Shown here: positions 22,519 to 33,639 of the stretch, one piece after another
Layout of the letters: the number at the start of each line of letters is the position of its first letter
Numbering within the stretch: position 1 is the first letter of the stretch
Assembly (NCBI GenBank): GCA_945897555.1
Contig: CAMDGF010000005.1
Coordinates: 1-64,000, forward strand
Reading direction: 5' to 3'
Length of the DNA stretch: 64,000 bases
DNA from: Klebsiella pneumoniae
GTDB lineage: Bacteria; Pseudomonadota; Gammaproteobacteria; Burkholderiales; UBA3065
Made by a program: the position numbers and the translations under genes
The notes under the pieces: generated by a model
The model's database searches: none
What the model was told of the DNA's origin: nothing
Seen by the model: only the letters and a program-made list of their open reading frames with translations

Positions 22519-23016
22519 ATGCGTCACATCATCTCTCTGCTCATGGAAAACGAATCCGGCGCGCTCTCCCGCGTCGCCGGTCTGTTCTCTGCGCGTAACT
22601 ACAACATCGAATCGTTGACCGTAGCCCCCACCGAGGACGCCACACTGTCGCGCATGACCATCGTCACCAGCGGTTCCGACGATGTCATCGAGCAGATCAC
22701 CAAGCAGCTCAACAAGCTGGTCGATGTGGTGTCTCTGGTCGACCTCACCGAAGGCGCGCACATCGAACGTGAACTCATGCTGGTCAAGGTGGGCGCGCGC
22801 GGTGCCGACCAGCGCGAGGAGATGAAGCGCATGGCCGACATCTTCCGCGGCCGCGTGATCGACGTCACCGACGATACCTACACCATCGAGCTGACCGGCC
22901 CGGTGACCAAGCACGATGCTTTTCTCGAGGCGATCGACAAGGCGGCGATCCTCGAGACGGTGCGTACCGGTGCGTCAGGCATCGGCCGCGGGCACCGCAT
23001 CCTCACCGCCGGTTGA
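22519..23016 (+). CDS. ilvH: Acetolactate synthase small (regulatory) subunit
   Basis: MRHIISLLMENESGALSRVAGLFSARNYNIESLTVAPTED, ACT domain. Confidence 0.97.
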   Translation: MRHIISLLMENESGALSRVAGLFSARNYNIESLTVAPTEDATLSRMTIVTSGSDDVIEQITKQLNKLVDVVSLVDLTEGAHIERELMLVKVGARGADQREEMKRMADIFRGRVIDVTDDTYTIELTGPVTKHDAFLEAIDKAAILETVRTGASGIGRGHRILTAG

Positions 23017-23071
23017 GACAGGGTCTGCGACTCGGGCATAACCTCGATAAAGCCGTAAATAAATAGAATAA

Positions 23072-24112
<1,041 letters not shown>

Positions 24113-24113
24113 T

Positions 24114-24785
24114 TTGACGCCCTGGCCACACCCCATCATCGCCCGCGAGGGCTGGCCTTACGTGGGCGGCAGCTTCGTGCTTGCTGCCTTGGTCTGGGCG
24201 GGTTTGGGGTTTGCCGCTTCGGCAGTGTTTTGGCTGATCGCGGTCTTTGTGTTGCAGTTCTTCCGTGATCCGGCGCGTGAGGTGCCGCCGGGTGAGGGGC
24301 TGGTGCTTTCGCCGGCCGATGGTCGCATCGTTCGGGTGATCGAGACGCACGACCCGTATGCCGACCGCCCGGCGCTGCTCATCAGTGTGTTCATGAACGT
24401 GTTCAACGTGCACTCGAACCGCATCAGCGTGAGCGGCGCGGTGAGCAAGGTGCAGTACTTCCCCGGAAGTTTCGTCAACGCCGATCTCGACAAGGCCTCG
24501 CTCGAGAACGAACGCAATGCGGTGGTGCTCGACACGCCACGCGGCACGGTGACGCTGGTGCAGGTGGCGGGCCTCGTCGCGCGCCGCATCCTGTGTTACC
24601 TCAGCGAAGGCGAGGCGGTGATTGCCGGTCAGCGTTATGGCTTTATCCGCTTCGGGTCGCGGGTTGATGTCTACTTGCCGCTCGATGCGTCGCCACGGGT
24701 CGTGATCGGACAGAAGGTCAGCGCGACCGAGACGGTCCTCGCCAGCTTTGGCGAGCCGGCTACTCAAAGGATGCCGGTGTCGTGA
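24114..24785 (+). CDS. psd: Phosphatidylserine decarboxylase
   Basis: [28 protein letters not shown]-terminal [13 protein letters not shown] start. Confidence 0.92.
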   Translation: MTPWPHPIIAREGWPYVGGSFVLAALVWAGLGFAASAVFWLIAVFVLQFFRDPAREVPPGEGLVLSPADGRIVRVIETHDPYADRPALLISVFMNVFNVHSNRISVSGAVSKVQYFPGSFVNADLDKASLENERNAVVLDTPRGTVTLVQVAGLVARRILCYLSEGEAVIAGQRYGFIRFGSRVDVYLPLDASPRVVIGQKVSATETVLASFGEPATQRMPVS

Positions 24786-25537
24786 AGTGGCGCGCACGCG
24801 AGGGGGTGGACGCGCGGCGGCCGTTTGGACGAAGCATCTTTCTGCTGCCCAATCTGCTCACTACGGCAGCGTTGTTCGCCGGGTTCTACAGCATCGTGCA
24901 GGCGATGAATGGACGCTACGAGGCAGCCGCTGTCGCCATCTTCGTGGCCATGGTGCTGGACGGGCTCGATGGCCGGGTGGCGCGCCTCACGCACACCCAG
25001 AGCGCCTTTGGCGCCGAGTACGACAGCCTGTCCGACATGGTGAGCTTTGGCGTGGCGCCGGCATTGGTCATGTACGTCTGGGCGCTCAAGACCATGGGCA
25101 AGCTCGGCTGGGTAGCGGCTTTCATCTATTGCGCCGCCGCCGCGCTGCGCCTTGCGCGCTTCAACAGCCAGAGCGCGAGCACGGACAAGCGCTTCTTTGT
25201 GGGTCTGCCGAGCCCTGCTGCGGCAGCGCTGGTGGTCGGCTTCCTCTGGCTGGTCGATGATTACTTCCAGGTCAGCGGTGCCGACGCGCGTTGGTTGGCG
25301 TGGGTGGTGACCTTGTCGGCCGGTGTGTTGATGGTGAGCAATCTGCGCTACTACAGCTTCAAGGTGGTGCACTTGCGCTTCAATGTACCTTTCATGGTGC
25401 TTCCGGTCGCAGTGCTTGGTTTGCTGCTGGTCTCTTACTATCCGCCGATGGTGCTGTTCGCGCTCTTTAGCCTGTATGTCCTGTCGGGGTTCCTTACGCC
25501 CTGGATCCTGCGTCGCTGGCCCGCCGACAGAACCTGA
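24782..25537 (+). CDS. pssA: CDP-diacylglycerol--serine O-phosphatidyltransferase
   Basis: CDP-alcohol phosphotransferase motif [34 protein letters not shown] start. Confidence 0.94.
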   Translation: MKWRAREGVDARRPFGRSIFLLPNLLTTAALFAGFYSIVQAMNGRYEAAAVAIFVAMVLDGLDGRVARLTHTQSAFGAEYDSLSDMVSFGVAPALVMYVWALKTMGKLGWVAAFIYCAAAALRLARFNSQSASTDKRFFVGLPSPAAAALVVGFLWLVDDYFQVSGADARWLAWVVTLSAGVLMVSNLRYYSFKVVHLRFNVPFMVLPVAVLGLLLVSYYPPMVLFALFSLYVLSGFLTPWILRRWPADRT

Positions 25538-25566
25538 TCCTCTCGAAGTACGCAGTAGAATCAGTC

Positions 25567-25595
25567 CCCGCCGGCCGATGCTCGGCGGGTTTTTT
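25567..25595 (+). terminator. Rho-independent terminator after pssA (in the leuA upstream region)
   Basis: CCCGCCG-gccgatgct-CGGCGGG stem-loop followed by TTTTTT. Confidence 0.8.
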
Positions 25596-25640
25596 GTTTG
25601 GGTGGCCTCATTTGCAGGCCCAAGGCACGAGAGCAGCGAC

Positions 25641-27182
25641 ATGAGCGACCGTTTGTACATCTTCGACACCACCCTCCGCGATGGCGAACAGAGCCCCGGC
25701 GCGGCCATGACGCGCGAGGAAAAGGTGCGCATCGCTCGGCAACTGGAGAAATTGGGCGTCGACATCATCGAAGCGGGTTTCGCGGCTGCCAGTCCCGGCG
25801 ACGCCGAGGCGATCCGCGCCGTGGCCGAGGTGATCAAGGATTCCACCGTCTGCTCGCTGGCGCGCGCCACCGAGCGTGATATCCAGGCTGCCGCAGATGC
25901 CATCGCCCCGGCGCCACGCAAGCGCATCCACACCTTCATCGCCACCTCGCCGATCCACATGGAGAAGAAGCTGCGCATGCAGCCGGACCAGGTGGTCGAG
26001 GCAGCCATCGCGGCGGTCAAGTTCGCCCGCAGGTTCACCGACGACGTCGAGTTCTCGGCCGAGGACGCGGTGCGCTCTGATATGGACTTCCTTTGCCGCG
26101 TATTCGAGGCCGCCATCAAGGCTGGCGCACGCACCCTCAACGTGCCGGATACGGTCGGCTACAGCATCCCCAATCTGTGGGGCGAGCGCATCCGTCAGCT
26201 GATCGAGCGGGTCGAGGGCTCGGACACCGTGATCTGGTCGACGCATTGTCATAACGATCTCGGCATGGCGGTGGCCAACTCGCTCGCCGCTGTGCAAGCG
26301 GGGGCGCGTCAGGTCGAATGCACGATCAATGGTCTGGGTGAGCGGGCGGGCAACGCTTCGCTGGAAGAGGTGGTGATGGCGGTCAAGGTGCGCCCCGATG
26401 TGTTCGGCTGCGATACCTGCGTCGATACCCGGCAGATTGTGCCGTCTTCCAAGCTGGTGAGTCAGATCACCGGCTACCCGGTGCAGCCCAACAAGGCGGT
26501 GGTAGGTGCCAATGCTTTTGCACACGAGTCCGGTATCCACCAGGACGGGGTGCTCAAGCACCGCGAGACCTACGAGATCATGAGCGCGGAGAGCGTTGGC
26601 TGGACCACCAACAAGCTGACCCTCGGCAAGCTCTCGGGCCGCAACGCGTTTCGCTCGCGGCTAGAGGAACTGGGTATCCGGCTCGACTCGGAGGAGGCCT
26701 TGAACGCGGCTTTTGCTCGCTTCAAGGCGCTCGCTGACAAGAAGCGCGAGATCTTCGATGAGGATCTGCAGGCGCTGGTGTCCGAGGAGGCCGTCACACC
26801 GGCCGAGGAGCATCTGAAGTTGGTGTCTTTGCGCGTTGCGTCCGAGACCGGCGAGGTGCCGCACGCGCGCGTGGTGCTGGCGGTCGATGGAGCCGAGCAC
26901 TCGAGCGAAGCCCACGGTGGAGGGCCGGTCGATGCTGCTTTCAAGGCGGTGGAAAAGCTGGTGCAGAGTCAGAGCGAGTTATTGCTCTACTCGGTCAACA
27001 GCATCACCGCCGGCACCGACGCCCAAGGCGAGGTCACCGTGCGCTTGTCCAAAGGCGGACGGGTGGTGAACGGGCAGGGGGCCGACACCGACATCGTCGT
27101 CGCTTCGGTCAAGGCCTATCTTTCTGCGCTCAACCGCCTGCAGAGCGGGCCGGAGCGGGCGCACCCGCAGGTCTCGCCGTAA
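25641..27182 (+). CDS. leuA: 2-isopropylmalate synthase
   Basis: [47 protein letters not shown]. Confidence 0.97.
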   Translation: MSDRLYIFDTTLRDGEQSPGAAMTREEKVRIARQLEKLGVDIIEAGFAAASPGDAEAIRAVAEVIKDSTVCSLARATERDIQAAADAIAPAPRKRIHTFIATSPIHMEKKLRMQPDQVVEAAIAAVKFARRFTDDVEFSAEDAVRSDMDFLCRVFEAAIKAGARTLNVPDTVGYSIPNLWGERIRQLIERVEGSDTVIWSTHCHNDLGMAVANSLAAVQAGARQVECTINGLGERAGNASLEEVVMAVKVRPDVFGCDTCVDTRQIVPSSKLVSQITGYPVQPNKAVVGANAFAHESGIHQDGVLKHRETYEIMSAESVGWTTNKLTLGKLSGRNAFRSRLEELGIRLDSEEALNAAFARFKALADKKREIFDEDLQALVSEEAVTPAEEHLKLVSLRVASETGEVPHARVVLAVDGAEHSSEAHGGGPVDAAFKAVEKLVQSQSELLLYSVNSITAGTDAQGEVTVRLSKGGRVVNGQGADTDIVVASVKAYLSALNRLQSGPERAHPQVSP

Positions 27183-27214
27183 GCTACCCGCGGCGCTGAA
27201 GGATGCGTGTGCAG

Positions 27215-28693
27215 CTAGGGGCGTGATGCGTCGGCGGCGGCTTGCGACCAGCCCCCGCCGAGCGCGCGGTAGATGTCGACCGTCGCGCCAAGCTCTGCAT
27301 TGCGGCGATCGAGTGCGTCGAGCTGGGCGGCAAGCAGGCTCCGGCGAGCGTCGATCACTTCGAGCGCTCCGGTAAGCCCGGCGTCGAAGCGGCGGGTCGC
27401 CATGCGCAGCGTATCGGTGAGCGCTTGTTGGCGCTGCTCTTGCAAGCGGCGAGCCTCGCGGGCCGCGGCACGCGCACCAAAAGCGTTGCCAGCATCGACA
27501 AAGGCACTCTGAACCGCTTGTACGTAGGCCGCTTCGGCCACTCGTACACGGGCCCGCGCGGCTTTGAGCTGGGCGTCGAGCAGACGGGCGCCGGTGATGG
27601 GCTGCAGCAGACCCAGCCCGAGGGTCCAGATGCGTGCCGGCCCGACCAGCAGGTCGGAGAGGTCACGGCTCTGATAGCCGTAGCGGCCGGTGAGGCTCAG
27701 CTGCGGGAAGAACGCGGCGCGGGCTGCCGCCACGTCGGCGCTCGATGCCCGCAGTTGGGATTCGGCCTCGCGCACATCGGGGCGTTGCAGCAGCAGACCC
27801 GAGGGCAGGCCTTCCGGGATCTCGTGCAGAGCGGGCAAGGTGGCCGCGTCCATGCTGGTCTCGGTATCGATGCGCGTATCGGCCAGACCGGCACCCCAGA
27901 TGGCGGCGGGGTCTGCCCCCAGCAATCGGGCATGCGCCCGGCGACCGCGTTGCAAGGCGTCGCGCAGGTCGGTGAGCCGAACAGCAAAAGCATCGCGCTC
28001 GGCCAGATTCTGGCGGTACTCGAAGTCACCGAGGAGGCCGGCGTCGCGTTGGCGACGGATCAACTCGAGGGCTTCGTCGGCCAGAGTGAGCGTGGATTCG
28101 GTGAGGCGGATCTGCTGCTGCAAGGTGCGCATGCGGAAACTGCTGATCGCGACCTGCGCTGCCAAACTCATCTGTGCCGCGTGACGGGCCCACTGCTGTG
28201 CTTGCAGGCGCTCGTTCGCAGCGCGTTCGCCGGCGCGGACACGCCCCCAGACATCCAGCTCGTAGGTGGCTGAAAGGCCGAGCTGGCGGTTGTCGGTGAT
28301 CACCGGCAAGCCGGGGAAGTTGGTGGCAGTGCGTTCGCTGCGCTTGTTGCGCGCCACACCCGCGTCGAGCGCGAGATCGGGTAGCAGCCGTTGATTGGCC
28401 ACGCGAACCTGTTGCGCAGCATCCTCGACGCGCGCGGCAGCGATCGCCAGATCGGTGTTGGCCGCCAACGCGCGGTCGATGTCGGCACTGAGCGCTGCAT
28501 CGCCAAAACGCTCCCACCAACGCTCCAGGTCTCCCCAGTCCTCGGCACTAGCGGTCGGCTCCGGCAGGCTGAAGACACGTTGGACCGGCTCGGGCAGCAC
28601 GGCGCAGCCGCCCAGCAGGACGAGCAGGCCGCTTGCAACGGTGGCTCGCACGCGCTGCAGACCGCCTGCTGCCGTGCCACGCAGACCGCTCAA
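27215..28693 (-). CDS. RND efflux outer membrane lipoprotein (OprM/NodT family)
   Basis: Lipobox-like VASGLLVLLGGCAVLPEP; outer membrane efflux protein repeats; follows the RND permease; start TTG 28693 or GTG 28651. Confidence 0.9.
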   Translation of the reverse strand: MSGLRGTAAGGLQRVRATVASGLLVLLGGCAVLPEPVQRVFSLPEPTASAEDWGDLERWWERFGDAALSADIDRALAANTDLAIAAARVEDAAQQVRVANQRLLPDLALDAGVARNKRSERTATNFPGLPVITDNRQLGLSATYELDVWGRVRAGERAANERLQAQQWARHAAQMSLAAQVAISSFRMRTLQQQIRLTESTLTLADEALELIRRQRDAGLLGDFEYRQNLAERDAFAVRLTDLRDALQRGRRAHARLLGADPAAIWGAGLADTRIDTETSMDAATLPALHEIPEGLPSGLLLQRPDVREAESQLRASSADVAAARAAFFPQLSLTGRYGYQSRDLSDLLVGPARIWTLGLGLLQPITGARLLDAQLKAARARVRVAEAAYVQAVQSAFVDAGNAFGARAAAREARRLQEQRQQALTDTLRMATRRFDAGLTGALEVIDARRSLLAAQLDALDRRNAELGATVDIYRALGGGWSQAAADASRP

Positions 28694-31600
28694 GCCGCAC
28701 CTCCACGGCGCGCGATGCGGCGCTGCTCGACCCAGCGCGTCACCCAGACAAAGAACGTTGGCACAAAGTAGATGGCGAGGAAGGTCGCAGCGAGCATGCC
28801 GCCCATCACGCCAGTGCCGGCCGATTGGCGGGCACCAGCGCCGGCGCCGGTGGAGAGTGCCAGCGGTACCACGCCGAGGATGAACGCCAGCGAGGTCATC
28901 AGGATCGGGCGGAAGCGCAGTCGTGCCGCCTCCAGCGCGGCTTCTGCAGCAGCCATGCCTTGGCTGTGGCGGTGGGTGGCGAACTCGACGATGAGGATGG
29001 CGTTCTTGGCCGCCAGCCCGAGCAGTGTCACCAGGCCGATCTGGAAGTAGACATCGTTGGTCAGCGGCGGGATCGGCAGGCCGGTGAGGCCAAACAGGTA
29101 GTTGCGCAGGGTGATCATGCCGAGCGCGCCAAAGGTGCCGAAGGGCAGGGCCAGCAGCACCGCCAGGGGCAAGCTCCAACGCTCGTACTGCGCCGCAAGG
29201 ATCAGAAACACCATAAGCACTGCCAACAGCATGGCCCACATGCCGGTGCCCGCGTTGCGCTTCTCCTGGAAAGAGGCACCGCTGAACTCGTAACTGAAAT
29301 CGGGCGGCAAGGTCTTGGCCGCCACCCGCTCCACGGCTGCCAACGCCTCGCCGGAGCTCACGCCGGGCGCACCGGACCCGAGGATCTTGACCGAAGGCAG
29401 GTTGTTGAAGCGGTTGATCGTGTCTGGCCCGCTGGTGTATTGCACATCGACCAGGGTCGAGACCGGGATGAGTCGCCCGCTGTTACTGCGCACCATCACG
29501 CGCCCGATGTCTTCGGGCGTGCGCCGGTAGCTCGCATCGGCCGACATGAGTACCTGCCAGGTGCGTCCGAACTTGTTGAAGTCGTTGACATAGTAGGTGC
29601 CCATCGTCGCCGAGAGGGTGTTGAACAACACGTCCAGAGGCACGCCCAGCTGGGCTGCCTTTTCGCGATCGACCTCGATGCGCAGCTGCGGCGTGTTGGC
29701 GCGCCAAAGCGTCTGCGCGGTCTTGAAAGCCGGGTCCTTGGCGGTCTCGGCGAGGAATTCTTGCGTCACTTCGGCGAGACGCTTGGGACCACCGTCGCCG
29801 CGGTTCTGGATGTTGACTTCAAAGCCGCCCGCTTGGCCCAAGCCAAAGATCGCGGGCGGCATGAAGGCCAGTGCCAGTCCTTCTTTGAGGTCTGCGGTCT
29901 TGGCGTAGAACTCGCCGACCATGGCTCCGCTCGGCAGCTCGCGCGCATCCCACGGTACCTGTGTCACGAACACGGTGGCCGCGCTGTTGCTGTAGGAGCC
30001 GCCAAAGAAGTTGAAGCCGGTGAAGGCGATCACATGCTCATTGATCGGGTTGCTGCGGATGCGCGCCACGACGTCGTTGACCACCCGGTCGGTGCGGTCT
30101 AGCGTGGCGCCATCGGGCAGAAAGACGGCTGAGATGTAGTAGCCCTGATCCTCGTCGGGGACAAGAGAATGCGGCGTGTTCTGCCACAGCCAGCCGGTGG
30201 CCACGAGCATCACGCCGAACAGCAGTGCGGCAACGCCGCTGCGGCGGATCATGAAGCCCACACCGCGGCCATAGCGCTCGGTGAAGCGTGCGAACCAGGC
30301 GTTGAACCCGCGCGTGAAGCGGTTGCCCGCGCCAGCGGCGTGTGGCTTGAGGATGATCGCGCAGAGCGCCGGGCTGAGGGTGAGTGCGACCACTGAGGAG
30401 ATCAGGACGGCGATCGAGATGCTGACCGCGAACTGCCGATAGAGCTCACCGGCCAGACCGCCGAGGAAGCCGATCGGCACGAATACGGCGATCAGCACCA
30501 GCGAGGTGGCGATGATCGGTCCGGTGACCTGCTCCATGGCACGGATCGCGGCATCCCGCGGCGAGAGCCCCTCCTCACGCATGACCCGTTCGACGTTCTC
30601 GAGCACGATGATGGCGTCGTCGACGACGATGCCGATCGACAGCACCAGGCCGAAGAGCGTCAGCGTGTTGATGCTGTAGCCGAGCATCAGCAGGCCAGCA
30701 AAGGTGCCGACCAGCGACACCGGTACCGCCAGCATGGGGATCAGGGTGGCGCGCCAGGTCTGCAAAAACAGCAGCACCACCAGGAACACCAGGATCATCG
30801 CCTCGACCAGTGTCTTGATGACGCCGCGGATCGAGACATCGACAAACCGGGTGGTGTCGTAGGGCACCAGCACCTTAAGCCCGGGCGGGAACTCTTGCTC
30901 GATCTCGGCGAGGGTCGCCCGCACCTCGGTGCCGACCTTGAGCGCGTTGGCACCCGGGCGCAGGAAGATGCCGACCAAGGTGGCCGGCTTGCCATCGATG
31001 CGACCGATGAACTCGTAATCGGCGGAGCCGAGTTCCACGCGCGCCACGTCCTTGAGGCGCACCTGCGAGGTGCCGCCGCCGGTGCGGACGATGATGTTCT
31101 CGAAGGCGGGGACCTCGGCGAGGCGCCCGGGCGTGGTGATGGTGTAGACCAGCTCCTGGTCAGCGATCGGTTGTTGGCCGACCTTGCCAGGCGCGAACTG
31201 CGCATTCTGTGCATTCACCGCGGCGATGACGTCGCCTGGCGTCAGCCCCAAAGTGGCCAGCCTGTCCGGCTTGAGCCAGATGCGCATGGCGTAGTTCTTG
31301 GCGCCAAAGATCTGCACGCCCGTGGTGCCCTGGATGCGCTTGAGGCGATCGAGCACGTTAAGGGTGACGTAGTTGCTCGTGTAGAGGTCGTCAAAGCGGC
31401 CATCCGGGGAATAGAAGGCGAGCACCTGCAAAAAGCTGGATGAGCCTTTTTCCACGCTCACACCTTGCCGGCGAACCTCGACCGGCAGACGCGCCTCGGC
31501 CTGCTTGACGCGGTTGTTGACGTCGAGCGCAGCCTTGTCGGCGTCGACGCCGATGTCGAACGTGACCTGGATCTGCAAGACCCCGCTCGAAGCCGAGGTG

Positions 31601-31842
31601 CTGCTCATGTAGAGCATGCCCTCGACGCCGTTGATCTGTGCCTCCAGCGGCGCAGCTACGGTGGACTCGAGGACCTCGGCCGAAGCGCCCGGGTAGACCG
31701 CGGTCACGGTGACCACCGGCGGTGCGATCTCCGGGTATTGGCCCACCGGCAGCGCGCGCATGGCGGCGAAGCCGGCGATGAGGATGAGAAACGACATCAC
31801 CGCCGCGAAGATCGGGCGGTCGATGAAGAAGCGCGACAGCAT
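28690..31842 (-). CDS. RND multidrug efflux permease (HAE1/AcrB-MexB type)
   Basis: 1050 aa MLSRFFIDRPIFAAVMSFLILIAGFAAMRALPVGQYPEIAPPVV... Confidence 0.96.
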   Translation of the reverse strand: MLSRFFIDRPIFAAVMSFLILIAGFAAMRALPVGQYPEIAPPVVTVTAVYPGASAEVLESTVAAPLEAQINGVEGMLYMSSTSASSGVLQIQVTFDIGVDADKAALDVNNRVKQAEARLPVEVRRQGVSVEKGSSSFLQVLAFYSPDGRFDDLYTSNYVTLNVLDRLKRIQGTTGVQIFGAKNYAMRIWLKPDRLATLGLTPGDVIAAVNAQNAQFAPGKVGQQPIADQELVYTITTPGRLAEVPAFENIIVRTGGGTSQVRLKDVARVELGSADYEFIGRIDGKPATLVGIFLRPGANALKVGTEVRATLAEIEQEFPPGLKVLVPYDTTRFVDVSIRGVIKTLVEAMILVFLVVLLFLQTWRATLIPMLAVPVSLVGTFAGLLMLGYSINTLTLFGLVLSIGIVVDDAIIVLENVERVMREEGLSPRDAAIRAMEQVTGPIIATSLVLIAVFVPIGFLGGLAGELYRQFAVSISIAVLISSVVALTLSPALCAIILKPHAAGAGNRFTRGFNAWFARFTERYGRGVGFMIRRSGVAALLFGVMLVATGWLWQNTPHSLVPDEDQGYYISAVFLPDGATLDRTDRVVNDVVARIRSNPINEHVIAFTGFNFFGGSYSNSAATVFVTQVPWDARELPSGAMVGEFYAKTADLKEGLALAFMPPAIFGLGQAGGFEVNIQNRGDGGPKRLAEVTQEFLAETAKDPAFKTAQTLWRANTPQLRIEVDREKAAQLGVPLDVLFNTLSATMGTYYVNDFNKFGRTWQVLMSADASYRRTPEDIGRVMVRSNSGRLIPVSTLVDVQYTSGPDTINRFNNLPSVKILGSGAPGVSSGEALAAVERVAAKTLPPDFSYEFSGASFQEKRNAGTGMWAMLLAVLMVFLILAAQYERWSLPLAVLLALPFGTFGALGMITLRNYLFGLTGLPIPPLTNDVYFQIGLVTLLGLAAKNAILIVEFATHRHSQGMAAAEAALEAARLRFRPILMTSLAFILGVVPLALSTGAGAGARQSAGTGVMGGMLAATFLAIYFVPTFFVWVTRWVEQRRIARRGGAA

Positions 31843-31854
31843 GGGGCGAAGGCC

Positions 31855-33108
31855 TCAGCGCGAGGCGGGAGCAGTGGGCGGTGTATCCACCACCACAGCC
31901 ATGCCTGGCTTCAGTCGCATCACACCATCGGTGATGATCTGCGTGCCGGCTGCAAGGCCTTTGCGCACCACCCAACTGCGTCCACCTTCCGCGGCTGGCA
32001 GGTCGACCCATTCGCCCACTTCGACCGCGATCGGCACGACCACCGTCTGACCGGCTGCGTCCTTGGCGACGGTGAGGACGCGCTTGTCGGTCGGACCGTC
32101 GAGCACGGCACGCTGGGGCACCACCACAGCGCCCGGCAACACCGCGCCGGTGAGCACGATTCGAACGAACTCGCCGGGACGCACGCGTAGATCGGCGTTC
32201 GGCAAACTGGCGCGATACTCGAAGGCGCCGGTGCGGGGATCAGCCGCAGGACTGGTGAAGGAGATGCGCCCCGGTGTCGCCATCTCGGAGCCGTCGGCGA
32301 GGCGGACTCGCGCGCTGAAGCCGCTCTGGGGCAGGCGCAAGCGACCCTCGCGCAAATCGTTGTTCAGCCGCACCCGCTCGTTGTCGGCGAGACTCCAGAC
32401 GATGTAGAGCGGGTCGACCTGCATCAAGCCAGTGAGTCGCTCGGGATCCTGCGGACCCACCAGCGCGCCTTCGACGCGTTCGGCCCGACCGATCATGCCG
32501 TCGATCGGAGCGGTCACGCGCGCATAGCCCAACTCGAGCCGAGCCTGCCGCAGCGCCGCATCTGCCTGCAACACCTGCGCGCGCGCCGCTTCGACCGCAG
32601 CTGCGGCGCTCTCGGCAGCGGAACGTGCATCGTCTGCAGCTTTCTGGCCGATCACGCGGTCGGCGGCCAACGGCATCAGCCGTGCGGATTCACGTTCGGT
32701 CTGATCGGCGATCGCTTGCGTTTGCGACACCTGTGCGCGGGCCTGCGCCAGCAGCGCCTCGGCACGGCTCACAGCAGCTTCGAACGGGCGCGCGTCGAGC
32801 GTGTAGAGCAGATCGCCAGCGCGTACGCGCGCGCCCTCGACGAAATGGCGTCGCTCGACATGGCCACTCACCCGGGCACGGATATCCACCTCGCGCGACC
32901 CGGCCGCCATGGCCGGGTATTCGAAGGTCACTGGTGCGTCGATTTGTCGTGCCTCAGCCAGGGCCACGTGAGGTGGCGGCAGTTCAGTCATGATCTTCGG
33001 GCTGTCCCCGGAGTCGCCACAGGCGGTCAGCAAGGCGACCGATGCCAGCATGGCAAGAGCATGCACGCGCAGCGTGCCGGAGGGGCGATCAGGGTTGCGT
33101 GGCGCCAT
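31855..33108 (-). CDS. RND efflux periplasmic adaptor (membrane fusion) lipoprotein
   Basis: Lipobox LASVALLTAC; VRARVSGHVERR-like barrel-sandwich segment; VVPQRAVLDG; start may be 33126, 33120 or 33108. Confidence 0.92.
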   Translation of the reverse strand: MAPRNPDRPSGTLRVHALAMLASVALLTACGDSGDSPKIMTELPPPHVALAEARQIDAPVTFEYPAMAAGSREVDIRARVSGHVERRHFVEGARVRAGDLLYTLDARPFEAAVSRAEALLAQARAQVSQTQAIADQTERESARLMPLAADRVIGQKAADDARSAAESAAAAVEAARAQVLQADAALRQARLELGYARVTAPIDGMIGRAERVEGALVGPQDPERLTGLMQVDPLYIVWSLADNERVRLNNDLREGRLRLPQSGFSARVRLADGSEMATPGRISFTSPAADPRTGAFEYRASLPNADLRVRPGEFVRIVLTGAVLPGAVVVPQRAVLDGPTDKRVLTVAKDAAGQTVVVPIAVEVGEWVDLPAAEGGRSWVVRKGLAAGTQIITDGVMRLKPGMAVVVDTPPTAPASR

Positions 33109-33116
33109 GGTCACGG

Positions 33117-33563
33117 TCACCAGCATGCGGCGACGCGCGCATCGCCGGCACAGGCCGGGTCGCCTGGCGCGGTGCCCTTGCGACCGCCCTCATCGAGCGT
33201 CAAGGTGCAATTGCAGCCGCTGTCGGCGCGCGCTTGGCGGCCGAGCGGTTCGGCGATCAAGCGGAACGTTTCGCCGCCAACCTCGCCAGCGAACCGGTAT
33301 TGCCCCTCGAGCTCGCTCGTGCAGGCGACGGTCGGCAATACAGTCGGGTAGGCCAGAGTGGCGGCGCGCTCGCGCTCGAGCGTGGTGACGACCTGTCCAA
33401 GACAGGCTGCGGCGGCCTCGCGGTGGGTGCGGCTGCTGGCGGCGTCGTAGGCCGACACGGCAAGGGCGGCGAGGATGCCGACGATGGCCAGAGCCACGAG
33501 CATCTCGATGAGCGTGAAGCCGGGGGATCTTGTACGGCAGCGTCCGCTGTTGTCTTGCGGCAT
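33117..33563 (-). CDS. Type IV pilin-like protein (PilE-like minor pilin)
   Basis: Prepilin signature PG|FTLIEMLVALAIVGILAALAVSAY; C-terminal Cys pattern ending AACW. Confidence 0.87.
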   Translation of the reverse strand: MPQDNSGRCRTRSPGFTLIEMLVALAIVGILAALAVSAYDAASSRTHREAAAACLGQVVTTLERERAATLAYPTVLPTVACTSELEGQYRFAGEVGGETFRLIAEPLGRQARADSGCNCTLTLDEGGRKGTAPGDPACAGDARVAACW

Positions 33564-33639
33564 GTTGAGGGGTGTTGTCGCGTCGTGCTGCACTCTACCA
33601 CCATCCGGAGAGCGGGCTGCTGCTCGCTATACTCGGCAG

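Noticed and set aside
24114-25537. psd-pssA between ilvC and leuA as a novel cluster
   Set aside because: As far as I know this arrangement recurs in Betaproteobacteria, so it is ordinary synteny
28633-30102. 489-aa plus-strand ORF opposite the RND permease
   Set aside because: Shadow ORF, no motifs
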